From: SIG578 sp045543635
GTDB taxonomy: Bacteria > Bacillota > Clostridia > Oscillospirales > Ruminococcaceae
Assembly (NCBI GenBank): GCA_045543635.1
Contig: JAZQMT010000054.1
Location: forward strand, 1-5,295
DNA: 5,295 nucleotides
Reading direction: 5' to 3'
The position numbers and the translations under genes were made by a program. Position 1 is the stretch's first letter. Every line of letters begins with the position of its first letter. Positions 5,291 to 5,295 of this stretch are shown here, one piece after another. The notes beneath the pieces are model-generated. The model was not told the DNA's origin. It was given only the letters and a program-made list of their open reading frames with translations, and made no database searches.

Positions 5291-5295
5291 TTTTA

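Overview
All recognisable coding sequence lies on the minus strand, as five tightly spaced genes read from about 4989 down to 191. The set looks like an operon from a low-to-moderate-GC Firmicute, most likely an uncultured Clostridia / Oscillospiraceae-type bacterium. The evidence is a MurT/GatD pair, an MtaB-type tRNA methylthiotransferase, strong GGAGG ribosome binding sites, a sigma-A-like promoter and a mosaic hairpin repeat of a kind I associate with gut clostridia. That placement is an inference; no marker in the window fixes the genus.

Layout, in the direction of transcription (right to left). Positions 5137-5290 hold a cluster of small hairpins separated by the word GTGATAT or its reverse complement, running up to the window edge. 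Positions 5056-5083 hold a good promoter with an extended -10. Next come mtaB (4989-3694, TTG start), a small NERD-like protein (3666-3178), murT (3153-1801, GTG start), gatD (1782-1072) and a HAD-IIA phosphatase (1027-191). The gaps between genes are 27, 24, 18 and 44 bases. A strong bidirectional hairpin terminator abuts the last stop codon, and a second perfect hairpin sits at 11-37. For two genes (NERD-like and HAD) the longest open frame begins upstream of, or inside, the Shine-Dalgarno sequence, so I shortened both to the ATG that the GGAGG serves.

Functionally, MurT and GatD normally form the enzyme that converts D-isoglutamate in the lipid II stem peptide to D-isoglutamine. GatD releases ammonia from glutamine and MurT, an ATP-dependent Mur-ligase-like subunit, uses it. 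MtaB modifies tRNA A37, and the HAD enzyme is probably a small-molecule phosphatase. The cell-wall pair and the tRNA enzyme share an operon but no evident pathway.

The main point of interest is that this MurT/GatD pair is recognisable across its full length but lacks the canonical composite glutaminase triad. The GatD histidine (S. aureus H189) is an alanine. The GatD nucleophile cysteine (C94) is shifted in register within an altered elbow motif. The Asp that MurT supplies in trans (D349) is a Glu within a rewritten motif. The S. aureus comparison is from memory, not from a computed alignment. If it holds, the pair is either a divergent lineage with different chemistry or an ammonia-dependent or non-amidating relative. 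The NERD-like neighbour also lacks the family's catalytic E-x-K, so the operon carries two unrelated enzyme folds with apparently missing active sites.
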